Positions 11,890 to 21,688 of a stretch of DNA of 64,000 bases are shown here, piece after piece. The stretch spans positions 1,137,446 through 1,201,445 of the forward strand of contig NW_022985549.1 of NCBI RefSeq assembly GCF_010093815.1, given 5' to 3'. Under the pieces are notes generated by a model. The model made no database searches and had not been told where the DNA came from. It saw only the letters and a program-made list of their open reading frames with translations. This stretch comes from Pseudovirgaria hyperparasitica. Taxonomy: Eukaryota; Ascomycota; Dothideomycetes; Acrospermales; Acrospermaceae. Position 1 is the first letter of the stretch, and the number at the start of each line of letters is the position of its first letter. The translations under genes were made by a program, and so were the position numbers.

Positions 11890-12633
11890 TCATGGCTTGC
11901 TTTCGGCTTCAACAGCGTCTGCCATCTCGCCAAGTGTACCATACATGCGGTCGTAAATGGCACCTTCTCGATTGCCCATTGCTGCACCCTTCCTTGCAAT
12001 CCATACACTCCTGATTCCTACCTTTTGTGCCGGCTGGTGATCATGGAACTGGCTTTGCGCCGTCTGGAGTACCTGAGCCTTCTCAACTCCTAGGTGCTCC
12101 TTGACATATTCCAGCATATACTCAAAGTTGCGAAGATCCGGCTTGTATGAGCCAATGTCCTGTGCTGTCAAGATGGCGTCGAACTTCACGCCCGCGAGTG
12201 GGCCAGCATTGGTCTTCGCGAATGATGCACGGTCGACATTTGATAGGACTACGAGCTTATATGTCTTGCTGAGCCGTCGCAGTGCGTCAACCGTGTCTGT
12301 GAAAGCTGGCCACTCGCCGACAGTATTTCCGAACGCGGTGCTCTCTTCATTTGTGGGTATAGGCAGGCCCATCTGCTCTGCGAATTGCTGATGCACAGTC
12401 GCGAGGAGCTCATTGTATGGCTTTGATGGGGTCCGGGTCTGCTGGTCAGCCTCCAACTTGTGGAAGGCATTCATCAACTCTTCCCTAGTCGCAGAGGCCT
12501 TGGAATCATCCTTGGTCAGAAGTGGTTGCAGAGCGGTAATAATACCGCCTTCCCAGTCGATCAAAGTACCATAAACGTCGAAGGAGAGTACTTTGTAGTC
12601 GAGAAGGTTGATTGTAGATGTATCCTTAGCCAT
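11890..12633 (-). CDS. HAD hydrolase, 2-haloacid dehalogenase type II-like
   Basis: Single exon, 247 aa, starting at ATG 12633. The haloacid dehalogenase superfamily uses an Asp nucleophile, here Asp19 in LSFDVYGTLIDWE (motif I). Motif II is VVLSNVDRASF (about residues 125–135). The motif III lysine sits in SYKPDLRNFEYML, and the acidic end of the active site is represented by QSQFHDHQPAQ followed by GIRSVWIAR. The DVYGT form of motif I and the short alpha-helical cap after it are those of the L-2-haloacid dehalogenase branch (EC 3.8.1.2 type). In fungi many such proteins have no proven substrate, so dehalogenation is only the family name. No signal peptide; probably cytosolic. It shares the 722-bp divergent region 12634–13355 with the transporter-like gene to its right. 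Confidence 0.9.
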   Translation of the reverse strand: MAKDTSTINLLDYKVLSFDVYGTLIDWEGGIITALQPLLTKDDSKASATREELMNAFHKLEADQQTRTPSKPYNELLATVHQQFAEQMGLPIPTNEESTAFGNTVGEWPAFTDTVDALRRLSKTYKLVVLSNVDRASFAKTNAGPLAGVKFDAILTAQDIGSYKPDLRNFEYMLEYVKEHLGVEKAQVLQTAQSQFHDHQPAQKVGIRSVWIARKGAAMGNREGAIYDRMYGTLGEMADAVEAESKP

Positions 12634-13355
12634 CGTGATGCGGGTACGGCAACTTGCTTGGGAATTTTTCTGGAAATTTTGTTTTCTCCTGTCATCGTTA
12701 GCTTTGAGGTAATATCTATATTCAATTGTCTAGTCATCGCAAGAACAACAGGGCGTAGACGTCGATCTTGGCGGCAAGGACCCCGCAGAGGCACCAAGCA
12801 ACAAGGCGTATACACACACTTGCCGCTTATGGGTAATTAAAGGTTCATCCATGGATGTCCGATGTGGATATGCCAAGATGAGATATTATGCGCATAACCA
12901 AGCGGGAACCATTAATACTGTGGTGACATATTGTCAATGCTTTCTAGATCGATCCTGCGCGCTGGTCGATCAGCCATCACATCATATATGTTCTAGAGAA
13001 GCATTCACTACACTCAATACCAAGGTGGTCTTGATCAGCGGACATAATATTTCTTATCATGATCTGCTATAAAAGAACTACCATGATCATATCGCAACTT
13101 TGTCGGTGTCTTAACATATTGCAAGCAAATGTCGGCCCCAAAAGCGGCACTAGAGCCATCGTCGCAGATGTCGCCGCTAAGAGCAATTGTGCAAGTGACA
13201 TTCTTGGGACGTGCGTCTGGTTTCTTCTTCTCTGCTCCGACAATATATTTCCATCCTCGCTTCGACTCGGGTTCAGCCCAGGTCAGTCGATATTTCAAGC
13301 ATACATTTCAAGTTCAATGGCTTCGCCGTGAGACGAGGGTTGTGTTTTGAACGAG
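12634..13355. promoter_or_regulatory. Divergent promoter region, HAD (-) and ArAE (+) genes
   Basis: The two genes start away from each other across 722 bases, so this must hold both promoters. Short inverted GATCGATC/CGATCAGC and CATGATC-type elements occur at about 12,945–13,090. None matches a factor site I can name with confidence. Confidence 0.5.
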
Positions 13356-16300
13356 ATGACGATGGTCAGTGATCCGAGTTCCTCCGCGGCCTCAGCCCCG
13401 GAGCACGAGGGACACGAGCAACAACATGCCAAGTCTGAGAAGAAAGTCTCACTTCCTAAAAGGATGTGGACGAGCTTGGATTTGGATCTGCCAACGGTAT
13501 TGATCATGGCAAAGTACGAATGCTGCTGTGGAAGTTTACACACGTAACTAATATTGATACAGGGGTGCCTTGCCACCTGCTATTGTTCTGGGAATGTAAT
13601 GAATGCCAGCATCAATGCCTTCATCTGATACTAACGGATAACAGGCTTCAGGCTAATGTCATTATTACCGAATTTAATACCCTTGGGTACTTGGTCGCCA
13701 TTGCCTCTGTCCTGGGGATGTGCATCTTACCTCGCGCCAAGTTTCTGCAATTTATGATAACAAATGTGGTCATGATTTGCGTGGGTGCGGCGGTGGTTCT
13801 CCTGGAGATATATTGTTCTGTAAAAGCAAGACAGCACACTGCACCACCTCCAACATCTGCGAAGCCCACTTACAATTCCTCAGCATCGGCTGTGTGCGCC
13901 ATATGGCTCTTCTTCATGACATGGTTAATCAATACCATAAGAGCCAAACACCCGCAATCTGCACTACCGACTGTCCTTGTCAGCATTTTCGTCGATGTTG
14001 CTTCGATCTACGGTGCCAATTTCACGACTATGACCCAAGGGATCACATTCACTAAACGTTTGCTCGAATCCTTTCTATTGGGTTTCGCCATAGCGACTGG
14101 TGTCTCACTGTTCATCATTCCGGTTACATCTAGGTCTGTCGTATTCAAGGAGCTTACTGGGTACATTGGACTGCTTCGAGCGACTCTGCAAGGCCATTCA
14201 GCTTATTTTGAGAGTCTGCGGAACGGGGACTGGCTCTCATTCGAAATGGCCGATGGGCAGAAGCAAGGAAAGGGGCTACACAACAAAGCAGCGAGAGATA
14301 TTCAGACCACACTAAACAAACTTACGGAGCTACATGGCAAAGTGGTAGGTGACCTGCCTTTTGCCAAATCCGAATTTGCCATTGGCTACCTAGGAGGTGA
14401 TGACATTGGCAACCTGTTTAAACTTCTAAGGATGACACTTTTGCCAATGACAGGCCTTTCATCTATTGCCGACGTGTTCAGCCGTCTGGCTGATCTAAAC
14501 AATCTGAATACATTCCGTGCCGGCATAGGTATGGAATCTGTCAACGAGGAGCAACGTCACACAATGATCAAGGAGTGGCAGGAAGTCATGAATACAGTAC
14601 AGCCTACCTTCCAATCCATTATCGATGTGATGGATGAAGGTCTGCAGCATGTGCTGTACACGTTGAAACTTGCAAAGCCTCCAAAGAAGACAGGCAGTGC
14701 TTCAGACTCCAACGATGTGGAGAAGAAGGCGGTACCGAGTCCAGGGGATGAAGGTTTCTCGGACTATCTCCAATTGAAGAGCCAGGAGTTCTACGAAGGG
14801 AAAGAAGTGGCCCTGCGGACGTGGTGCGAGGACAAAGGCATACAATTGAGCGCTGATTTCTTCCACCACAAACACGATCCATTAGCCCAGGACCTGCTGA
14901 ATGAAACTGCCAGCCAAGACTCGATCCTGCAACGCAATCAACGACAATTGTTCATTTTGCTCTATATGGAGTTCCTACTCTACAATATCAGTCAAACTAT
15001 CTTGGATCTTACGAGATGGGCAGATGGACGAGTGGCCAGTGGCAAATTGTCAAAGAGAAGATTGATTTGGCCCAATATGAAGCGACTCCGTAAATGGTTC
15101 AAGAGCGCCTTCGGTCACCAAGAGGACAGCGACGCCCATAGACTTGAGGACGGGGCAGGATTAGGGAAGACTTACGACCTAGGTTCAGCCTACAATAACA
15201 AGAGGGATCCGGAACATCTACCGCCCTCGACATCTTTCCAGAAATTCGGTAATTTGATCAGGTCTATCCCCAAGTTTCTACGTTCGTCTGAAGCTTCATT
15301 CGGATTTCGAGTTGCGTGTGCTACCATGTCTGTTGGTATCGTAGCGTTCCTGCACGATACGCAGAGCTTCTTCAACAAGCAGCGATTGGTGTGGGCAATG
15401 ATCATGATAGCAATCAGCATGAATCCGACATCTGGTGCTAGTGTGTTCAACTTCGTTCTACGCGTGGTTGGTACCTTCTTAGCTGTGGTCGCCTGCTTCG
15501 TTGCTTATTACATTGTTGATGGTCACACTGCTGGCATAATCGTCTTCGCATGGGTTTTCATCACCATGTTCTTCTACATCGTGTTGAAACAACCGCGATT
15601 CCTCATCATCGGCCTCATCTCGATTGTCACCGTCGTTCTCGTTCTAGGATATGAGCTCGACTCTCGCAAACTAGGCCGAGCAGCATCTGAAGCCACTGGA
15701 CAGCCTTACTATCCTATCTACGAACTTGCCCCTTACCGCTTGGCTTGCGTAGCTGGAGGACTGTTCGTCGCTTTCATCTGGAACTTCTTCCCCTATCCAA
15801 TCACCGAGTACTCGGCTCTCCGTAGCAGTCTAGGAGGCTCTCTCTACCTCCTAGCAAACTACTACTCTATCGTCCACGAGACAGTCAAAGTCCGCCTGCA
15901 CGATGCCGAGGGCGATGCGGGGGACAAGAACAGCCCAGGTCGGAGACTCGAGAAAGAGCGCTTGCGGGTCTTCTCCAAGCAGATGATGATGTTCACGCAG
16001 ATGCGGACAATATCAGATTTTACGAAATGGGAGGTCCCGATCGGAGGCCGTTTCCCGAAGGATACATACGACTCCATCATCCAAAGCGCGCAAAAGTAAG
16101 CACCCTGCACAATTCTCCCTCGGATCATGCATACTTACATTAAATCACAGTATACATAACTACAGCTCCCTAATCTCATTCGCCTCCCGCACGTATTCCG
16201 CCCCTAGTCCTTCCTCTTCCTCGCCCGACAATTCGACCGAATGGGTCTCCGACTTCCGCCGGCTGACAGCATCGATTCGCCCAACATCACACGCCATAAC

Positions 16301-16631
16301 ATCCACTCTCTCACTGCTCTCCGCATCCGTAACCAACGGCCTGCCTCTCCCGCCCTACATGACCGTCCCACACCCGTACGCCCTCGCCAAGCAGCTCGAA
16401 GAACTCGACCGCGACATCCTCAGCGTACGCCACGTCGCAGAGCCCGGATACGCTGCGTTCGCGGTGATTCAGATCAGTGCGAGGTGTCTAGTGGAGGACT
16501 TGGAGAGACTGCTAAGGGGAGTCAGAGAATTGGTCGGAGAGTTGGATTTCAGCTTTCATGTCGTGAGTACGGGAGATGCGGGCAGCAGTGAGGAGACGTT
16601 GGTAAAGGCGGACAGGGAGAAGGCTGATTGA
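13356..16631 (+). CDS. ArAE_2 / fusaric-acid-resistance-type membrane protein
   Basis: Four exons: 13356..13513, 13563..13595 (33 nt), 13645..16095, 16151..16631; 1,040 aa. The start is the ATG at 13356; an in-frame TTG at 13347 is unlikely, and a second ATG lies at 13362. An N-terminal block of about six membrane helices follows the junction sequence MAKGALPPAIVLGM–LQANVIITEFNTLGYL. A long cytosolic region comes next, then a second set of helices (about residues 650–800: FRVACATMSVGIVAFL through GGLFVAFIWNFFPYPI), and a C-terminal soluble part ending in LVGELDFSFHV. This matches fungal proteins with an N-terminal six-helix domain, an FUSC-like core and the ArAE_2 (DUF2421) end, related to fission-yeast brefeldin-A-sensitivity proteins. 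Export of aromatic acids or toxins is inferred from family names only. The C-terminal exon is easily missed, because the third exon runs into a TAA 4 bases beyond the donor. Confidence 0.88.
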
Positions 16632-17369
16632 GGAATTATGATGGCGGTAATATATGGCTACTAATTGCGATGCTAAGCGCATTGATGGCTCCATGGACAC
16701 AAGGGCTGAGAAGATAGAACTTGCATTAATACGGCGAAACGTGAGGTGAGGTGTACGCGACGTCGACCTTGGTCCCCGCGCACGCATTGTATCCCGTTAT
16801 TCTCCGTAGGTCCTGTACTGTATAAACAACGACGTCGATCACGACGGTCTCTCCATTTCCCTGTCCTTGACATTCCTCTGACACTTCACAGCATCAAGCA
16901 AGCTAATTCCCCATATCTACTACTCAATGCCATATCCATGCATATCACAGCGCAATCCAAATTCCATGCACGACCTAGAGTCCCCAACCTCCATGAGCTC
17001 ACAGCCATCACCCCTCTCAACGACATCCACGACCATCCGAAGAACCAAGCCCTAGTGTTCCAAAATATACAAGTTTCAATCCCCAGCCAACATACAGTAT
17101 TTTAACGCGCATTACCAACCCCTCACAACATAAATAAACATATGTTCTGCCTCTTCCTCTTCCAATCTTCCCCAATTTCCATCAGAATTGGTATACTTGA
17201 GCAAACTCGACAACCCCCTAAAACCAACAAAACATCGATTCTCTTTCACCTTAGCCCAAGCAATCCCTTCCAGACCACATTCTCCCCACATATACATCAT
17301 CGTCTTAAATTTCCCCCCTCCCTCATATCCCAGCCCCCTTCCCCAAAACCTTCCACTCTCCTCGCCAAT
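16632..17369. promoter_or_regulatory. Intergenic with long pyrimidine-rich leader
   Basis: Holds the 3' end of the ArAE gene and the promoter/leader of the next plus-strand gene. From about 16,850 the plus strand becomes strongly C/T/A-rich, and 17,142–17,369 is nearly G-free. That stretch is open in the frame of the next gene but reads like a leader, not protein. Confidence 0.5.
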
Positions 17370-18416
17370 ATGTCCGAACCCCAGCACCCCGACCCCCAAC
17401 TAAACACCTCCCCCTCCCAAACACGCACGAAAGAAGAAATCACCTGCGCCCTCCACCACGCCGAAACAATTCTAGCCCGCCTAGCAGCAATGCAGCCAAG
17501 CGTGGAGGCAATGAACGTAAGGTCCCAGTACGAGGTCTGGAAGGTGAAGCATTCGATGCTGCGGCGGCAAGCAGGACTGCGAAAGGAGCTGCAGACGCAA
17601 CACCAAGAGTTCTACGAGAGCAGTGAGAGGTACGATATAAATCAGCAGGAACAAGGGCGGGAAGTTACAAGTAAGGCAGACGCTCATAAAACGGCTATCA
17701 AACAGCCAAATCCCCTATTCCACGCCCATGCACAGCACGGGAATATGAAGACCGGGGGACACAGACATGAATACACAACCCACCACACACATATTCCCGC
17801 ACAGCAAGCACAGCAAGAAGCCACCGAGAACCCAGCAGAGCCTCGAAAAAACACTATCAATCAGCCAAATCCCCGACTCCACACCCACACCCAGCACGCA
17901 AAAACTGCTACCAAGCAGCCAAACCCCAGATCTCACACGCCCACGCAGGCCATCCCACACGCACCATCACCACCACACCGCCTCCCCCGGCCACACATCC
18001 CATTCGCCGAGTGCTGCCCGTACCCAGCTATGTATTCCGCTACCACGCGGGTGTGCAACAGCCCGCCTAGCCCGCCTCTTGTTAGCCATCCTCCACCTCC
18101 CCTGCCTCCTCGTGCTTGTTCTGCGGCTACGGCATCAGCGGCTCCTGTAGCTACAGTACCAGATATAGCTGCGGTGCCGGCAGACGCGGTCACGGAGACG
18201 GGGTGTTTGGGTAGTGGTGTGGTGCGTAGCGAGGAGGACAGCGGGTGGATGTGTGTGCCTGTGTGGCGGGATGTGGAGGAGGATGTCGAGGAGGAAGGGG
18301 ATGAGGAGGAGGGGGAGTCGTCGGATTTTTTGTATGAGGTTGGGGGTGAGGAGGTTGGGAGTGAGGGGGGAAGTGAGAGTGAGAGTGGGGAGGAGGAGGG
18401 ATGGGAGATTCTGTGA
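17370..18416 (+). CDS. Unrecognised His/Pro repeat protein with acidic tail (348 aa)
   Basis: Single exon from the ATG at 17370 (MSEPQHPDPQ). The frame stays open upstream to 17142, but that part looks like leader. Residues about 18–75 form a charged helical region (EEITCALHHAETILARLAAMQ, then YEVWKVKHSMLRRQAGLRKEL) that could be a coiled coil. Next come three imperfect copies of a KQPNPxxHxHxQH motif (encoded about 17,700–17,945), then a Pro/Cys/Ala-rich segment and a strongly acidic end (encoded about 18,260–18,416). I know no family with this arrangement. The helical N-terminus supports a real protein, but the low-complexity remainder makes exact gene structure uncertain. The sense strand flips from C-rich to G-rich near 18,150–18,200. 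Confidence 0.5.
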   Translation: MSEPQHPDPQLNTSPSQTRTKEEITCALHHAETILARLAAMQPSVEAMNVRSQYEVWKVKHSMLRRQAGLRKELQTQHQEFYESSERYDINQQEQGREVTSKADAHKTAIKQPNPLFHAHAQHGNMKTGGHRHEYTTHHTHIPAQQAQQEATENPAEPRKNTINQPNPRLHTHTQHAKTATKQPNPRSHTPTQAIPHAPSPPHRLPRPHIPFAECCPYPAMYSATTRVCNSPPSPPLVSHPPPPLPPRACSAATASAAPVATVPDIAAVPADAVTETGCLGSGVVRSEEDSGWMCVPVWRDVEEDVEEEGDEEEGESSDFLYEVGGEEVGSEGGSESESGEEEGWEIL

Positions 18417-19239
18417 GGGGGGGAGGGCTTGAGGTAGATAGTGCAAGCCAGTGTCTGTCTTATCTGACATGGATGTCTCTTAGATCTTTTCTTATGATGC
18501 GTGATATATCCTGATTTCCTCTGTTGGATATGCTTTTTATTTTCATGTCTGTATGTAACGCAGATTCCTTCCAAGCTCTTAGGATACCGCATTTTCAGTA
18601 TCATGTTGACCTCTACGCGAATCTCCCTCGAGGCTACATCATAGATCATAGCAGTCGTGTATGTCGTTCTTTATCAGTCACAGCAAGCCTGGTAGATGCA
18701 TGAAGAGAAATGTTCACCGAAACCAAACAAGACAAGACATCATCATGGTATGAGAACGTCAAACTTCTCTTATTCCTATCTTTTGCTATACGCGCCGTCT
18801 CCCACTTACCAAGAGACAGCGCAACTCGTCTTCACAAAAGTCCTCTGACTTCCTTGCCGTCGATAGTGCTTCTAACAGCACTCGACACTAGGCTTTCACG
18901 CTTCAGAAGAGCCCTGGGCGTCCGTCCGCGTATGTAATACAAGATTAAACAAAAGGAAACTAGTATGTCAGCCAGACGGCCAAGCGAAGTTGAAATACTC
19001 CAGAAAACGCATGTACCTGCGGCCAATAAACGTGGCACTGTGGTAAGTATGCAAAAGAACCAGCACAAGCCAACTCCAAAGACTCCCCTCTTCCCCTTTA
19101 TAAAATGCAGCCAAACCCCGTAAGATGTGTTCGTAGCGTCGTGCTAGGTATGCGAAAAGAGCGCAAGGCCACAAGAAGATGACAGAAAGAAAATAAGACC
19201 GCATGGTGCTTAATCGACAAATGAGAGTATCCAGCGTGA
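18417..19239. other. Convergent intergenic region
   Basis: Lies between the 3' ends of the repeat protein (+) and the PH-domain gene (-). Short open frames here show no protein character. Confidence 0.5.
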
Positions 19240-20544
19240 CTACAATCGATGTGGCTCTGATGACGGAGCGGTAGACGCGTCGCTGGTATTTTTGCTGGCG
19301 CTGCGCGATTTCTGCTCTTCCTTGCGCTTGACCAAAAGACTCTTGAAAGCTCCAAGCCACCGGAACAGACCATCCTCGTCTGTCGCACAGCAGCGATAGT
19401 TTCGCTCTTCAGATATGATCTGCATGCAATGGATCTTAGTCTTCGAGACAGGATCAATCTCGACAACGTCTGTGATGTTGTGAAACGGGACGATCAGGTT
19501 TGCGCTGTACTCGCTTTGGTCTTTGTAAAAGGCCAATGTTTTTGCACGTAAGACCACCCAGAGCTTCTTCCATTGCCGTACGCCTCGTTTTGATTTGAGG
19601 AGATAAAGCCAGCCCTGGCAGACTACGCGTTCAGAATCCATACGCGGTGCATGTTGATTGCTGGGTTTGCGTTGTGTCGTATTCGAGGTATTGGATACGC
19701 CATATACGGCCTGTGCTTTTGTATTTGGTGATTGTGCGTTGTTGGGGTTGGAAAGGGAAAGATTAGATTCAATAACGCCCCCGGGACCTGCAGTGTCTGA
19801 AAAGTCTGAATAAGAGCCTTGCTCGTTGCCAGAGTAGTTTGCCGTATACGAAGCGTTCCTAGGATTGGAGTATCCTGTGCGCTGTGGTATAGGTATTGGC
19901 TGTCGCGAACTGGACCGCATGTCCTCTGACGAACTCGACACGATCCCTGCAGTCGATCTTTCGAAGCCTTGAAATGCATCCTTCTGGCCGGTTGGACTTG
20001 TGAGAATCATGTCCTCTTCGTCTTCGTCAATGCGAGCTTCTGTGCGTACCAGCTCCACCCAGTCTTGTGCCTCCTTCTCAGTCTTGGCAGCAAGGTGGAA
20101 GTTCCGTGATGGGGTGAAGAGCGCGAACACGTACTCATTCTTGCCCTTAGGGTCCTTCTGGCGAGCAACGGCAGTCAGCTCACTCAAATTGATCTGATGT
20201 CGAAGCTTCGTGGCGTCGGCATCTTTGTAGAGGGAGAGGACGTTCGGGCGGAGGACAATGTATATGGTTTTCCAGCTCTGCCCTGATTAGTCTGCATCGA
20301 AGCGCAAATAGCCATCTCGACAGACCTTTGTTCTTCGGGTCCTTTTCAATATCTGACCCTGCTTTAGCACTCGGTCAAAGTCGAAGCTGCCGTTCTGATT
20401 GACTGGCGAGAAGACTTGAAGACCATGCATTCCAGGTTGTGCCGGTATCTGGTCTTGAGGAGGCGGTAGTTTCATGTCGAGGTAAGGTACGCGTCTTGCG
20501 ACGTCTCGGTCGTTTGATTTAGAAGCAGTAGCTGAGGTAGCCAT
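19240..20544 (-). CDS. Tandem PH-domain protein, Opy1-like
   Basis: Two exons: 20326..20544 and 19240..20277, joined in phase 0 so that RTRRTK is followed by SWKTIYIVLRPNVLSLYKD; 418 aa from the ATG at 20544. Two pleckstrin homology domains are visible. PH1 spans about residues 59–155 (VLKQGQILKRT to DWVELVRTEA, with the conserved Trp near its end). PH2 spans about 291–388 (VVCQGWLYLLKSKRGVRQWKKLWVVLR to FRWLGAFKSLLVKR). A Ser/Asn/Gly-rich linker of about 130 residues separates them. PH domains bind phosphoinositides or proteins at membranes, and yeast Opy1, a two-PH protein, senses PI(4,5)P2. Orthology with Opy1 rests on architecture, so I leave the symbol empty. An acidic EDEEDM segment follows PH1. 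The neighbouring gene is also a lipid-membrane gene (PSD2-like), but no link is shown. Confidence 0.85.
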
Positions 20545-21688
20545 ACTCGCGACTGGTAGGGCAGACAGCAGGCCGGTAAAATTATCCAAAAAGTGTGTGA
20601 GCGAGTTGAAGAGATGGTGGAATCCAAGAACGTGTAGGCTACCGAATCATAGTCGCATCGAACTCGCAGAGCTCTGTGAAAGGGTATCTGGGAAGAGGAT
20701 ACTGTGATATTACTTTTGTCGCCTGACGAGTTAGCAAGTATAAGAGAGAAAAGGAGAAGAAGCACAGAAAAGGCGTGTTAAGACGATGGGGAAAGCGTGG
20801 AACGTGGAGCGAGTATGTTAAGGATAGAGGTGAAACTGTAAAGCGCCCACCACCACGAATGGGAAAGTGGAGCTGGGATGGACACGGCGGACAGTGTGCA
20901 GTGGCACTCGAGTTTGGCGGCACGGGCGCAGAATGAGGGGCAGGCAAGGGGCTCCTTGGTCCCCAAATCAAGGGTTTTTGGCGCTCTCTCAGGGCTTAGG
21001 CACGCACCGGTCACGGGCCATGGATTCATTAACTTGGGATCCATCAACTTTGCTTCACACTTCGCGTCTTGGCCACACCCACCACTGAACCACTCCTCAT
21101 CTCACTTCGTGCCCTTCCAGCCTTGATCGCGATCTCTGTTAGGGTCTATCTGGTTCTGCACCCTCGACTTGCTTGCCTTAGCACAATGACCGGCTTGTTG
21201 TCTCTTTCGTCGTCCACTGCTTCTTCTACAACGCAGATTCACGATGGCACGAGCACAGCACATCCTCAAACACTCTCTCGACACTACAAGCATGACACGA
21301 CTCCTGCTTGACATATCTTCTCCGTGGTCGAGTTGTGCAAACGCGTTGCTAGGATGCCGCTGTAGAGGAAAAGCCACACATCATTTGCTGCCAGCCTGCT
21401 CAGTGCACCTCTGTTCAGAACGTTCGCGCAATGCGAATACTTCAATTCGTCGTGAACTGTACGTAGTTAGGACAATACCAGCTCCTGGCTGCGTATCAGA
21501 CTTCACTTCTCTAGACTCCGTCTGTATGCATGCATGCAATCATCCGCCATCGAGACACTGCCTTGTATCTACAGCGTCATAAGGTCATTTGCTTCGCTAG
21601 GATTTTTTGCCCCCGACCGCCACGCTCCTCATCATGCTCATTTTACAACATGCCATCATCATACGCCAAAATCATGTGCTGTCAAAAC
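20545..21688. promoter_or_regulatory. PH-gene promoter and PSD2 3' flank
   Basis: 1.14 kb between two minus-strand genes. The part next to 20545–21000 is the PH-gene promoter/leader. Several overlapping open frames at about 21,240–21,990 are low-complexity or overlap the last PSD exons and have no family signature. No other gene seen. Confidence 0.5.

Noticed and set aside
9856-16631. SEC61–HAD–ArAE as a detoxification gene cluster
   Set aside because: SEC61 is housekeeping, and the HAD and ArAE genes share only a divergent promoter; no biosynthetic enzyme or regulator is nearby.
17142-17369. Upstream extension of the His/Pro protein to 17142
   Set aside because: This segment is almost free of G on the sense strand and reads like a pyrimidine-rich leader, and the ATG at 17370 has a more protein-like downstream sequence.
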